From Sedimentitalea arenosa (GTDB taxonomy: Bacteria; Pseudomonadota; Alphaproteobacteria; Rhodobacterales; Rhodobacteraceae): a stretch of DNA of 64,000 nucleotides. Below the pieces are notes generated by a model. That model saw only the letters and a list, made by a program, of their open reading frames with translations, was not told the origin of the DNA and searched no databases. The stretch's first letter is position 1, and the number at the start of each line of letters is the position of its first letter. The translations under genes were made by a program, and so were the position numbers. The stretch spans positions 186,001-250,000 of the forward strand of contig NZ_JAELVR010000002.1 of NCBI RefSeq assembly GCF_016428585.1. Direction: 5' to 3'. Below are positions 35,597 through 44,787 of the stretch, piece after piece.

Positions 35597-35932
35597 ATGG
35601 CCTATCGCGAAGACATGGCCGAAACCATGCGCGCCGATCTGGGAGTGGAGCCGGGGCTGTCCGAAAAGAAGATGTTCGGCGGTCCGTGCTTTCTGCTGCA
35701 CGGCAACATGATCGGCGGCATCGGCAAGGACGGCGCGCTTTACCGCCCCGGCAAGCCCAACGAAGCCACTGCACCGCGCCTTGACGGGGTCACGCCGATG
35801 CAGATGGGAACACGGCGGATGGGCGGATTTGTCCGCCTTGACGACGACGGCTTCGCCGACGCGACCACCCGCCGCAAACTGACCGAGATCGCGCTGGCTT
35901 TCGTCGCCAGCCTGCCGCCGAAAGAAGGATGA
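35597..35932 (+). CDS. TfoX N-terminal domain protein
   Basis: 111-residue single-domain protein with the TfoX_N pattern KKMFGGPCFLLHGNMIGGIG followed by LYRPGKPNE and MGGFVRLDDDG. TfoX proteins influence competence in some bacteria, but free-standing N-terminal-domain proteins have no proven role. It lies between soxB and soxD and ends four bases before soxD, so it is probably co-expressed with the sarcosine oxidase subunits. An in-frame TTG lies two codons upstream. Confidence 0.82.
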   Translation: MAYREDMAETMRADLGVEPGLSEKKMFGGPCFLLHGNMIGGIGKDGALYRPGKPNEATAPRLDGVTPMQMGTRRMGGFVRLDDDGFADATTRRKLTEIALAFVASLPPKEG

Positions 35933-35936
35933 CCCG

Positions 35937-36266
35937 ATGTTGATTCTCACCTGTCCCTATTGTGGCGTCAGAGCCGATGAAACCGAACTTTCGCCCGGTG
36001 GCGAGGCGCATCTGACGCGCCATGGGCCCGGATCGTCGGATGACGACTTCCACGGCTACCTCTTCACCCGAGAGAATCCGCGCGGGGTGCATTTCGAGCG
36101 GTGGCGCCATGCCTATGGCTGCGGCAAGTGGTTCCACGCGGCACGCGATACCATGACGCTCGAGGTCTTCGGCACCTATCCGGCCCAGACGACCGAGCCG
36201 CCTAGGGACATATGCGACGCGATCACGGCCCGGCATCCGGGCTGGAACTGGAGGGATTTTTCATGA
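35937..36266 (+). CDS. soxD: Sarcosine oxidase subunit delta
   Basis: 109-residue zinc-binding subunit of heterotetrameric sarcosine oxidase. Zinc ligands are likely in TCPYCGVRA (residues 5-13) and YGCGKWFHAARD (about 60-71). It has the family's usual length. The stop overlaps the soxA start by four bases. Confidence 0.93.
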   Translation: MLILTCPYCGVRADETELSPGGEAHLTRHGPGSSDDDFHGYLFTRENPRGVHFERWRHAYGCGKWFHAARDTMTLEVFGTYPAQTTEPPRDICDAITARHPGWNWRDFS

Positions 36267-39200
36267 GCCATCGTCTTCCCGACCTCGGTCGCCTGATAGA
36301 CCGCAGCAAGCGCATCGGGTTCCGGTTCAACGGCGCACCACTCGCCGGTCATCCCGGCGACACGCTCGCTTCGGCGCTGCTGGCCAACGACAGGATGATG
36401 GTCGGCCGCTCGTTCAAGTACCACCGCCCGCGCGGCGTGGTGGCCTCGGGCGCCGAGGAACCGAATGCGCTCGTGAATATGGGCGAGGGCCCGGGATTCG
36501 AGCCGAACCAGCGCGCCACCACGACCGAACTCTTCGATGGTCTCACCGCGCGCAGCCAGAACCACTGGCCCTCTCTCGAGTTCGATGTCGGCGCGGTCAA
36601 CACCTACCTCTCGCGCTTTCTGCCGGCGGGCTTCTACTACAAGATGTTCATGTATCCGCGCGCCTTCTGGAAGCATGTGTATGAACCCTTCATCCGGCAA
36701 TCCGCCGGACTGGGGCAGGCGCCGAAGGACCGCGATCGCGACACCTACGAGCATTTCTATGCCTTCACCGACGTGCTGGTGATCGGCGGCGGCGTCGCCG
36801 GCCTTCAGGCCGCCCATTCCGCGGCCCAGAGCGGCGCACGGGTGCTGGTGCTGGAACAGACCGCCCATTGGGGCGGTCGGGCGCCGGTCGATGGCGGCTC
36901 CTTCGGCGGTGCACCGGCGGAAGAGGCGGTCGAGCAGTTGCTGGAAGAGCTCCGGCAGATGGACAACGTGACCTTGCGCAGCCGTACCATGGGCGCTGGC
37001 GTCTATGATCACGGCTACGTCCTCGGATACGAAAGACTGACAGATCACCTGCCGCTGGCGAAAGGGCCGCGCCACCGGCTCTGGCGGATCCGCGCGGCCC
37101 AGATCGTGACGGCGACCGGTGCCATCGAACGTCCGCTCTCCTTCGCCGGCAATGACGTGCCCGGCGTGATGCTGGCCTCTGCCATGCGCGATTATGCGGT
37201 GAACTACGGCGTTGCCGCAGGCAAGCGGATCGTGGTCGCCACCAACAACGACGACGCCTATCGCACCGCGATCTGCCTCAAGGAGGCGGGGGTCGAGGTT
37301 GCGCGAATCCTCGACGCCCGCAGTCGCGGGGGCGGCGCGCTGATGGAGGAGGCGCGTGCGCTCGGCATCCGCATCGATTGCGGCCGCGCCATCGGCAAGG
37401 TCTCGGGCGGCAAGCGCGTCGCGAAGGTGATGATCTGCGCCCAGGACGGTGCAGGCGGCGCGCTCGAGGAGGTCGCGTGCGACGCGGTGGCCATGTCCGG
37501 CGGCTGGTCGCCGGTCGTGCACCTCTGGTCCCACTGCGGCGGCAAGCTGCTTTGGGACGACCAGCAGGCCCTGTTCCGACCCGATCCCGACCGCCCGCCG
37601 ACCGGTGCGGACGGCGCGGGCTTCGTGCGTGCGGCAGGTGCGGCGAACGGCCATGCGGGTCTCGACGCGATCCTGTCCGATGCCACCGCAGCCGGGCGCG
37701 CGGCGGCGAAGGCCGCGGGGTTCAAGCCCAAGCGGACCGCGGCACCAAGGGGGGAGTCGACCGAGGAGCAACCGCTCGAGCCGGTCTGGCTCATGCCGCG
37801 CGAGGCCGAACCGCATCTGCGCGCCAAGTCCTGGCTGGATTTCCAGAACGACGTGAAGGTCTCGGACGTGCAACTGGCCGCCCGCGAAGGCTTTGAAAGC
37901 GTCGAACACACCAAGCGCTACACCACGCTCGGCATGGCCACGGACCAGGGCAAGCTCAGCAACATCAACGGGCTGGCAATCCTCTCGGATGCGCTGGGGC
38001 AACCGATCCCGGCGACCGGGACGACCACCTTCCGTCCGCCCTATACGCCGATCTCGATGGGGGCGATCGCCGGGGAAGCCCGCGGTGACGTGTTCCAACC
38101 GCTGCGCAAGACGCCGATGCACGAGTGGCACGAGCAACAAGGCGCCGATTGGGAGCCGGTGGGCCACTGGCGGCGGCCCTATGCCTTCCCGCGCGCTGGC
38201 GAACGGGTTCATGACGCTGTCGAGCGCGAGGTGAAGAACACACGCCAAGCCGTTGGTTTGCTGGATGCTTCGACGCTCGGGAAAATACTGGTCAAGGGGC
38301 CCCACGCGGGCCGGTTCCTCGACATGCTCTACACCAACATGATGTCCACCCTGAAGCCCGGTCGCTGCCGCTATGGGCTGATGTGCAGCGAGAACGGTTT
38401 CCTGATCGACGACGGCGTGGTCGCGCGGATCGACGAGGATACGTTCCTCTGCCACACAACCACGGGCGGTGCCGATCGTATCCACGCGATGATGGAGGAA
38501 TGGCTGCAGACAGAGTGGTGGGACTGGAAGGTGTACGTCGCCAACCTGACCGAGCAGTTCGCGCAGGTCGCCGTTGTCGGACCCAAGGCGCGAGAGCTTC
38601 TGAACAGTCTCGGCGGCATGGACCTGTCGGCAGAGGCGCTGCCCTTCATGGCCTGGGCCGATGGGCAGATCGGTGGGTTCGACTGCCGCGTCTACCGGAT
38701 TTCGTTCTCCGGCGAACTCAGTTTCGAAATCGCCGTGCGCGCGGGGCAGGGGTTGGCCTTCTGGGAGGCGTTGATGCAGGCGGGAGAGACTTTCGGTGTC
38801 ATGCCGTACGGCACTGAAGCGCTGCACATCATGCGCGCCGAGAAGGGTTTCATCATGATCGGCGACGAAACCGACGGCACCGTCATTCCGCAGGACCTTG
38901 GCCTTGATTGGGCGATCAGCAAGAAGAAGGACGACTATCTTGGCAAGCGGGCGCAGGAACGACCGCACATGACCGACCCCAACCGATGGAAGCTGGTTGG
39001 CCTGGAAACGCTCGACGGATCGGTCCTGCCCGATGGCGCCTATGCCGTTGCGCCGGGGCGCAACGCGAACGGGCAGCGCAACACGCAGGGGCGGGTGACC
39101 TCGACCTACCATTCGCCAACGCTGGGCAAGGGGATCGCCATGGGCCTCGTGCTGAACGGACCGGACAGGATGGGCGAGGTGCTCGAATTCCTTGGCACCG

Positions 39201-39274
39201 ACGACAAGACCTTCAAGGCGCGGATCGTCGATCCGGTCTTCTATGACAAGGAAGGGGAGAAGCAGAATGTCTGA
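36263..39274 (+). CDS. soxA: Sarcosine oxidase subunit alpha
   Basis: 1003-residue subunit. In order: an N-terminal ferredoxin-like (Fer2_3) domain to about residue 100, a dinucleotide-binding domain with VLVIGGGVAGLQAAHSAA (about 172-189) binding NAD+, and a C-terminal aminomethyltransferase (GcvT) domain from about 610 that moves the methyl group to tetrahydrofolate. The C-terminal domain shows the folate features GLLDASTLGK and FSGELSFEIAV. It starts within the soxD stop and ends overlapping soxG by eight bases. Confidence 0.95.
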   Translation: MSHRLPDLGRLIDRSKRIGFRFNGAPLAGHPGDTLASALLANDRMMVGRSFKYHRPRGVVASGAEEPNALVNMGEGPGFEPNQRATTTELFDGLTARSQNHWPSLEFDVGAVNTYLSRFLPAGFYYKMFMYPRAFWKHVYEPFIRQSAGLGQAPKDRDRDTYEHFYAFTDVLVIGGGVAGLQAAHSAAQSGARVLVLEQTAHWGGRAPVDGGSFGGAPAEEAVEQLLEELRQMDNVTLRSRTMGAGVYDHGYVLGYERLTDHLPLAKGPRHRLWRIRAAQIVTATGAIERPLSFAGNDVPGVMLASAMRDYAVNYGVAAGKRIVVATNNDDAYRTAICLKEAGVEVARILDARSRGGGALMEEARALGIRIDCGRAIGKVSGGKRVAKVMICAQDGAGGALEEVACDAVAMSGGWSPVVHLWSHCGGKLLWDDQQALFRPDPDRPPTGADGAGFVRAAGAANGHAGLDAILSDATAAGRAAAKAAGFKPKRTAAPRGESTEEQPLEPVWLMPREAEPHLRAKSWLDFQNDVKVSDVQLAAREGFESVEHTKRYTTLGMATDQGKLSNINGLAILSDALGQPIPATGTTTFRPPYTPISMGAIAGEARGDVFQPLRKTPMHEWHEQQGADWEPVGHWRRPYAFPRAGERVHDAVEREVKNTRQAVGLLDASTLGKILVKGPHAGRFLDMLYTNMMSTLKPGRCRYGLMCSENGFLIDDGVVARIDEDTFLCHTTTGGADRIHAMMEEWLQTEWWDWKVYVANLTEQFAQVAVVGPKARELLNSLGGMDLSAEALPFMAWADGQIGGFDCRVYRISFSGELSFEIAVRAGQGLAFWEALMQAGETFGVMPYGTEALHIMRAEKGFIMIGDETDGTVIPQDLGLDWAISKKKDDYLGKRAQERPHMTDPNRWKLVGLETLDGSVLPDGAYAVAPGRNANGQRNTQGRVTSTYHSPTLGKGIAMGLVLNGPDRMGEVLEFLGTDDKTFKARIVDPVFYDKEGEKQNV

Positions 39275-39833
39275 TCCGGTCAGCGCCCTGAACGGGGCAG
39301 AGTTTCACGGGCTAATCGATGTCGCCGATGCCGGCCTGACCGGCATGATCACCCTGCGCGGCAACCTTGGAGCGGCGAAGGCGAAGAAGGCGGTCAAGGC
39401 CGTCACCGGAACCGCGGTGCCGGCGGTGGGCGAAGTGCTGGGCTCGGGAGAGACCGCCACCGCGTGGATGTCGCCAGACGAACTGTTGCTGATCGTGCCC
39501 TATGCCGAGGTCGCGCAACGCGTGGCCAAGGCCGAAACCGCGCTCGCGGGGGAACACGCGATGGTGGTGGATGTCTCCGACGCACGCGCGGTCCTGACGG
39601 TCACCGGTTCCGACGCGCGGGAAGTGATGGCAAAGCTCTGCCCGGTGGACCTGTCCCCGGCAGCCTTCGGCAAGGGGGATTTCCGCCGCACCCGGATGGC
39701 GCAGATCCCGGCTGCGTTGTGGATGACGGAAAGCGACCAGTTCACCGTGATCTGTTTCCGGTCCGTGGCGGACTATGCCTTCGCGCTGCTCAAGGTGGCG
39801 GCACAGCCTGGTTCCGCCGTCGGCGCCTTCTGA
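39267..39833 (+). CDS. soxG: Sarcosine oxidase subunit gamma
   Basis: 188-residue small subunit, related to the folate-binding YgfZ/GcvT fold. Recognisable segments are ATAWMSPDELLLIVP and CPVDLSPAAFGKGDFRRTRMAQIPAALW. It overlaps soxA by eight bases and ends the sox operon. Together with soxB, D and A the tetramer breaks down sarcosine to glycine, 5,10-methylene-THF and H2O2. Confidence 0.93.
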   Translation: MSDPVSALNGAEFHGLIDVADAGLTGMITLRGNLGAAKAKKAVKAVTGTAVPAVGEVLGSGETATAWMSPDELLLIVPYAEVAQRVAKAETALAGEHAMVVDVSDARAVLTVTGSDAREVMAKLCPVDLSPAAFGKGDFRRTRMAQIPAALWMTESDQFTVICFRSVADYAFALLKVAAQPGSAVGAF

Positions 39834-39911
39834 TCGCGCGCACAACCCAAGCTTGCGCTTGGTCCGGATGCGCGGCAATCTCCTTGTCATTTGTTCGAGG
39901 AGATTGCCCCT

Positions 39912-40328
39912 ATGCGACACGTTTTTGCCAGCCTCGCCATCGTCGTTTCGACTGCCGCGCAGGCCGAAACAAGTTTCTATTGCACCCTCACGGCAGAGTC
40001 CCGGTTCGGCTGGATTCCGGAAAATCTCGGAATGCGATATGACGAAACCACCAACACGGCGACGGTGTTTGACAACGCGATCAAGACCTATGTGGGCAAG
40101 CCGATCGCAGCCGATTTGAAGCGTCGCGATGCGAAGTCCCTGCAACTGGACTGGACGGTGGATGGCATCGAGTTGTCCAACGCCAACCGCAAGGTGTCCG
40201 CCGATTACAGCGTCAATTTCTGGCCGGACACCGGGCGCGTGACGATGCAGGTCTATCTCAAGGGATTTGACATGCTGCCGCCCAAGGGCAGCGGCACCTG
40301 CAAGCAGATGGCGTGGCGAGACCGCTAG
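39912..40328 (+). CDS. Secreted hypothetical protein
   Basis: 138 residues with a signal peptide cleaved after about residue 17 (MRHVFASLAIVVSTAAQA). The mature part has two cysteines (FYCTL near the start, GTCKQM near the end) that could form a disulfide. No family assigned. GAGGAGA precedes the ATG. The 3' end overlaps the convergent methyltransferase gene by four bases. Confidence 0.6.
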   Translation: MRHVFASLAIVVSTAAQAETSFYCTLTAESRFGWIPENLGMRYDETTNTATVFDNAIKTYVGKPIAADLKRRDAKSLQLDWTVDGIELSNANRKVSADYSVNFWPDTGRVTMQVYLKGFDMLPPKGSGTCKQMAWRDR

Positions 40329-41089
40329 GCCGAAAAGACGTAGCTTCGAAACCGTGTCTGCGCGTCATTTCCGCTGAAATCGGCCCGTGTCATCGTGCGC
40401 CCCGTCTCGTCCGTGCAGCGCGGATAGAAGCTCAGCGACTCGGCCAGCGCGTCCAGTTTCTCGGCGCGAAGCTCGGGATCCAGAAACGGACCATGGGTCG
40501 ACAGCAGCAACGCGGGTTTCTGATGTTTCAGCCAATCCGTCATGGTCGGCAGCAGGTCGAACTCGGCGCCTTCCACGTCGATCTTGACCAGCGAAACACC
40601 CGACAAATCCACCGAGCGGGCGACATCGTCGAACCCGATGGTCAGAACGTCCGATCCGGCCGATCCGTCCGGATTCAGCAGGCTGGTGGTGCTGTCACCT
40701 CTTTCGCCCCGCATCCCGGCCATGCGCGCGATCCCGACGCCTTGCGACAAAGCGGCGGCGAAGGCGCTGACATTTTCCAACCCGTTCAACTCGATGTTCC
40801 AGGCCAGCGCGCGAAAGGCTTCGGGATCGGGTTCGAAACACCAGACACGGCGCGCCTTGCGCGCGCCGAACAGCACCGTCGGCCCGATCCATGCGCCGAT
40901 GTCCAGATAGTCGTGATCGCGGTCCAGATGGGCGTCCAGAAGCGCCAGCGTTTCCGGCTCCCAGGCGCCGGCGCTGGCCTTGCGCCAGAACTTGCTGTGA
41001 TAAGGATCGAGCAGAAACGGCTCGTCCCCAAGCCGCCCGGAATAGTGGCCGCGGGCGCGGTAGAACATTTTTCGCGCTCGGGTGAACAT
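40325..41089 (-). CDS. FkbM family methyltransferase
   Basis: 254-residue class I SAM-dependent methyltransferase. The SAM motif is YLDIGAWIGPTVLFGA (about residues 60-75), with acidic CFEPDPEAFRALAWNI and the motif LVKIDVEGAEFDLL (about 163-176) typical of FkbM. Family members O-methylate sugars and other metabolites; the acceptor is unknown. Convergent with the preceding gene. Confidence 0.88.
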   Translation of the reverse strand: MFTRARKMFYRARGHYSGRLGDEPFLLDPYHSKFWRKASAGAWEPETLALLDAHLDRDHDYLDIGAWIGPTVLFGARKARRVWCFEPDPEAFRALAWNIELNGLENVSAFAAALSQGVGIARMAGMRGERGDSTTSLLNPDGSAGSDVLTIGFDDVARSVDLSGVSLVKIDVEGAEFDLLPTMTDWLKHQKPALLLSTHGPFLDPELRAEKLDALAESLSFYPRCTDETGRTMTRADFSGNDAQTRFRSYVFSA

Positions 41090-41194
41090 TTGACGCCTCC
41101 ATGCGTTGGACTACTGTCCGCCCTTGACCTGCAGGCGGCCCCGCCGCATGTAACGAGGGAACCGAAACACTCAACTTTCAGACAGGGGGCCAAA

Positions 41195-41794
41195 ATGGCT
41201 TTTGAACTTCCCGATCTTCCTTATGCACATGATGCGCTCGCGTCCAAGGGCATGTCCAAGGAAACGTTGGAATATCACCACGATCTGCACCACAAGGCCT
41301 ATGTGGACAACGGCAACAAGGCGATTGCCGGCACCGAGTGGGACGGCAAGTCGCTGGAAGAGATCATCACCGGCACCTACAACCCCGACGCCGTGGCCCA
41401 AAGCGGCATCTTCAACAACATCAGCCAGTTGTGGAACCACAACCAGTTCTGGGAGATGATGGGACCGGGCCAGTCCGCCATGCCCGGCGAGCTCGAAAAG
41501 GCCTTGACCGAAAGCTTCGGCAACGTCGACAAGTTCAAGGAAGACTTCGCCGCCGCTGGCGCGGGCCAGTTCGGTTCGGGATGGGCTTGGCTCGTCAAGG
41601 ACAAGGACGGCAGCCTGAAGGTCACCAAGACCGAAAACGGTGTGAACCCGCTCTGCTTCGGCCAGACCGCTCTGCTGGGCTGCGACGTGTGGGAGCATTC
41701 CTACTACATCGATTTCCGCAACAAGCGCCCGGCCTACCTGACCAATTTCCTGGACAACCTCGTGAACTGGGAAAACGTCGCCAGCCGCATGTAA
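41195..41794 (+). CDS. sodB: Superoxide dismutase (Fe/Mn family)
   Basis: 199-residue cytoplasmic superoxide dismutase. Metal ligands are in YHHDLHHKAYVDN (first His near residue 27), WNHNQFWEMM, and the Asp-His pair in CDVWEHSYYIDF. The GSGWAWLV and SGIFNNISQLWNH patterns match SodB, the iron type, though the metal cannot be fixed by eye. A strong terminator follows at 41820, so it is transcribed alone. Confidence 0.93.
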   Translation: MAFELPDLPYAHDALASKGMSKETLEYHHDLHHKAYVDNGNKAIAGTEWDGKSLEEIITGTYNPDAVAQSGIFNNISQLWNHNQFWEMMGPGQSAMPGELEKALTESFGNVDKFKEDFAAAGAGQFGSGWAWLVKDKDGSLKVTKTENGVNPLCFGQTALLGCDVWEHSYYIDFRNKRPAYLTNFLDNLVNWENVASRM

Positions 41795-41819
41795 TCACAG
41801 CGCGTTACAGCGAAATTCG

Positions 41820-41849
41820 AAAGCCCGGTGCCGGTGCACCGGGCTTTTT
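41820..41849 (+). terminator. Rho-independent terminator after sodB
   Basis: AAAGCCCGGTG (41820-41830) pairs with CACCGGGCTTT (41837-41847) around CCGGTG, followed by Ts. The clearest terminator in the window. Confidence 0.9.
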
Positions 41850-41924
41850 CATGTCTCGCCTCCCTGCTGACAATCGCTGATGCCCGCGCTAGGCTGCACC
41901 GGCACAGCGGCGAGGGCCTGGCTC

Positions 41925-43205
41925 ATGGCATTGACGGACAGCTACGGAAACGAAGTCACCACCACCTCGGCCGCGGCGCGTGACCACTATGACCTCGGGC
42001 TGCATCTCTTTCTGGGCGGTGAATTCGGCGCGACCGAAGCCTTCGCCCAGGCCATCGCGGCTGATCCCGACTTCGCACTGGCCCATGCGGCGCATGCGCG
42101 CGCGTCGATGATGGCCTCGGACATGGCGGCGGCCAAAGCCTCGATCGCCCGGGCGCAGGACCTGTCCGAATATCTTACCGTCCGCGAACGCCAGCACATC
42201 GATGCGTTGGCGTTGCTTCTGTCGGGGCAGGCGGCGCAGGCGCGGGCGGCGACGCTGGCCCATGTGCAGGACCACCCGCGGGATGCGCTCGCGGCGCAGC
42301 TATGTTCCAACGTCTTCGGGCTCATCGGCTTTTCCGGCGAAGTGGGGCGCGAGGCCGAGCTGCTGGCCTACACATCCGCCTTGCTGCCGCATTACGGCGA
42401 GGATTGGTGGATGATGTCGATGCACGCGCTGGCGCTGTGCGAGACCGGGAAGATCGACGCCTCGCAACAGCTGATGGAGCGCGCCTTGGCGATCAATCCG
42501 CGCAATGCGAACGGGGCGCATTTCAAGGCCCATGCGCATTACGAGGCGGGGCAGAGTGCTGCCGGTCGTGCCTATCTTGCGGCGTGGATGCAGGACTATG
42601 ACCCGCGCGCGGTGTTGCATGGGCATCTGTCTTGGCATCAGGCGCTCTGGGCGCTCCACGCGGGGGACGAGGCGGAAATGTGGGCCGCCATCGACGCGGG
42701 GGTGGCCCCCACGGCGTCACAGGGCCTGCCGATCAACGTGCTGACCGATACCGCCGCGATCCTCTACCGCGCCGAATTGGCTGGCGTGTCTGTCGATCCG
42801 GCCCGCTGGGCGGCGCTCAGCGATTACGCGACGCGGGTCTTTCCGGAAACGGGGCAGAGCTTTGCCGACCTGCACGCAGCTCTCAGCCACGCGATGGCGG
42901 GGCAGGGCGACCGGCTGGCGCATATCGCCGAGACGGCACAGGGCTTCGCGGGCGATCTCGTGCGTCCGGTAGCGCGGGCCTGGGGCGCGATCGCGCGCGG
43001 CGACTGGGCCGAGGCGCTCCAAGACCTCGTCCCGGTCATGGCGGCGACCGAACGGTTGGGCGGCAGCCGGGCGCAGCGCGACCTTCTGGAACTGACCTAT
43101 GCCAACGTGCTGCTGAAACTGGGCCAGACGGACGAGGCCCGGCGCAGTCTCGCCACCCGACGCCCGATGCTGGCCTCGGCCCCGCCGGTCGCGGCGCTGG
43201 CTTGA
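41925..43205 (+). CDS. Tetratricopeptide repeat protein (TTC38-like)
   Basis: 426-residue helical-repeat protein, beginning ALTDSYGNEVTTTSAAARDHYDLGL, the typical start of TTC38-type proteins. TPR-like units recur through about residues 25-200 (FALAHAAHARASMMASD, then INPRNANGAHFKAHAHYEAGQ). No signal peptide. ATG 41925 follows GAGGG at eight bases. Such proteins are common in Rhodobacteraceae; function unknown. Confidence 0.8.
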   Translation: MALTDSYGNEVTTTSAAARDHYDLGLHLFLGGEFGATEAFAQAIAADPDFALAHAAHARASMMASDMAAAKASIARAQDLSEYLTVRERQHIDALALLLSGQAAQARAATLAHVQDHPRDALAAQLCSNVFGLIGFSGEVGREAELLAYTSALLPHYGEDWWMMSMHALALCETGKIDASQQLMERALAINPRNANGAHFKAHAHYEAGQSAAGRAYLAAWMQDYDPRAVLHGHLSWHQALWALHAGDEAEMWAAIDAGVAPTASQGLPINVLTDTAAILYRAELAGVSVDPARWAALSDYATRVFPETGQSFADLHAALSHAMAGQGDRLAHIAETAQGFAGDLVRPVARAWGAIARGDWAEALQDLVPVMAATERLGGSRAQRDLLELTYANVLLKLGQTDEARRSLATRRPMLASAPPVAALA

Positions 43206-43254
43206 CCGCCCGCGCCACCCGTGCAACGCCTGTGCGGAGCAGGAGAGGCGCGTG

Positions 43255-44190
43255 ATGACGGAAACCCACAAGGGCATCCTTGCCATGATCGGCGCCGCGG
43301 TGATCTGGGGCCTGTCGCCGATCTACTACAAGTTCCTGTCACATGTGCCGCCGGTCGAGGTTCTGGCGCATCGCACCTTCTGGTCGCTGGTGTTCTTTGC
43401 CGGGCTCCTGGCGCTGCAGGGGCGGCTGCATGCCCTGCGTAGCGCGATGACCGGCACCAGACGCATCGGGCTGATCGCGCTGGCGGCGCTGATGGTGTCG
43501 GTCAACTGGTTCCTGTTCATCTACGCGACCCAGATCGACCGCAACACCGAAACCAGCCTCGGCTATTACATCTACCCGCTGGTCGCCGTGCTGCTGGGCC
43601 GGGTTCTGTTTGCCGAACGGCTGGGCCGCGCGCAGTGGGTCGCGGTCGCGCTGGCCGCGCTGGCGGTCACGATCCTGACGCTCGGACTCGGTGTCGTGCC
43701 GTGGATATCGCTGACCCTCGCGATCACCTTCGGCTTCTACGGTGTCCTCAAGAAGATGTTGCCGATCGGCCCGATGGTGTCGGTCACGGCCGAGGTGCTG
43801 CTGATCGCGCCGCTGTCGCTGGGGGTGCTGGTCTGGTTTGCCCTGCAGGGGCAGAGCGCCTTCGGTCAGTCGACGCGCGACACGGCCCTGCTGCTGGCCT
43901 CGGGGCCGATCACGGCGCTGCCGTTGATCCTGTTCAGCGCGGCGGCGCGGCGCGTCACCATGTCCACGGTAGGACTGCTGCAATACATCAACCCGACGCT
44001 GCAATTCCTCTGCGCCGTGGTGCTGTTTGGTGAAATCTTCACACCATGGCACCAGATCGCCTTTCCGCTGATCTGGGTGGCGCTGGCGATCTATTCGATC
44101 GCCTCGCTGCGTCAGGACAGGGCGTCGCGCAGGGCCGCCATGGCCGTGGTCGGGTCATCGGCCCAGGTCAGGAACCCGGCGAGCGACTGA
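43255..44190 (+). CDS. rarD: RarD-like EamA family transporter
   Basis: 311-residue membrane protein with ten predicted transmembrane segments in two EamA repeats. The start KGILAMIGAAVIWGLSPIYYKFL and RTFWSLVFF match RarD, named for chloramphenicol sensitivity in Pseudomonas, actual substrate unknown. A GTG directly before the ATG is an alternative start. The last 26 codons overlap the opposite-strand LOG gene by 79 bases, so the C-terminal tail ([13 protein letters not shown]) is probably not conserved. Confidence 0.88.
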   Translation: MTETHKGILAMIGAAVIWGLSPIYYKFLSHVPPVEVLAHRTFWSLVFFAGLLALQGRLHALRSAMTGTRRIGLIALAALMVSVNWFLFIYATQIDRNTETSLGYYIYPLVAVLLGRVLFAERLGRAQWVAVALAALAVTILTLGLGVVPWISLTLAITFGFYGVLKKMLPIGPMVSVTAEVLLIAPLSLGVLVWFALQGQSAFGQSTRDTALLLASGPITALPLILFSAAARRVTMSTVGLLQYINPTLQFLCAVVLFGEIFTPWHQIAFPLIWVALAIYSIASLRQDRASRRAAMAVVGSSAQVRNPASD

Positions 44191-44663
44191 TCGGCGAACT
44201 CCTGGTCGATCACGTGGTCGATCAGGGCACGCAGGGGCTCCCAGAAGCCGCCCGTGTTGAGCACGATGATCGGCTTGTCGTGCAAACCCAGCTGCCGCCA
44301 GGTCAGCGCCTCGAACAGCTCGTCCAGAGAGCCTGCGCCGCCCGGCAACACCACCACCGCGTCGGCGTTCATGATCATCACCTTCTTGCGCTCGTGCATG
44401 GTCTCGGTGACGATGTAGCGGGTCAGGTCGGTCTTTCCGACTTCCCGGTCGACCAGGTGGCGCGGGATCACGCCGAACGTGTCTCCGTTCGCGCTCTGTG
44501 CCGCGCGCGCGACTTCGCCCATCAGCCCGATATCGCCGGCCCCATAGACCAGTCGCCAGCCTTGCCGCGCGATCTCCCATCCCATCGCGCGTGCGTCCTC
44601 GGTATAGGCGGGCATTGCCCCGGCGCGTGATCCGCAATACACACAGACGGATTTTTCGGTCAT
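44112..44663 (-). CDS. LOG family protein (TIGR00730)
   Basis: 183-residue Rossmann-fold protein. Features are [10 protein letters not shown] at the start, [14 protein letters not shown], and the signature [20 protein letters not shown] with the [12 protein letters not shown] motif. LOG proteins cleave cytokinin riboside 5'-monophosphates and related nucleotides; older annotations call them lysine decarboxylase. Its 3' end overlaps the convergent rarD gene by 79 bases. Confidence 0.9.
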   Translation of the reverse strand: MTEKSVCVYCGSRAGAMPAYTEDARAMGWEIARQGWRLVYGAGDIGLMGEVARAAQSANGDTFGVIPRHLVDREVGKTDLTRYIVTETMHERKKVMIMNADAVVVLPGGAGSLDELFEALTWRQLGLHDKPIIVLNTGGFWEPLRALIDHVIDQEFADQSLAGFLTWADDPTTAMAALRDALS

Positions 44664-44787
44664 GAGCTGTCGCCTTTCGTTCTCTCAGGCCGGGTCAGCG
44701 GCGGGTATCGGTCCGTCATATCCCGATCGAAAGACCGGCTCAACCATGCGTCCCGGCCTTGGGGCGCGCTCGCGCGTGGGGGATGAC

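Noticed and set aside
36176-39112. 978-codon open frame on the minus strand opposite soxA
   Set aside because: It mirrors soxA, has an arginine- and histidine-rich composition and no family motifs, and is a by-product of high GC and codon bias. soxA itself has full family support.
40313-41194. Plus-strand extension of the sodB frame upstream by about 290 codons
   Set aside because: Antisense to the FkbM methyltransferase; the family start MAFELPDLPY at 41195 is clear and gives the normal SOD length.
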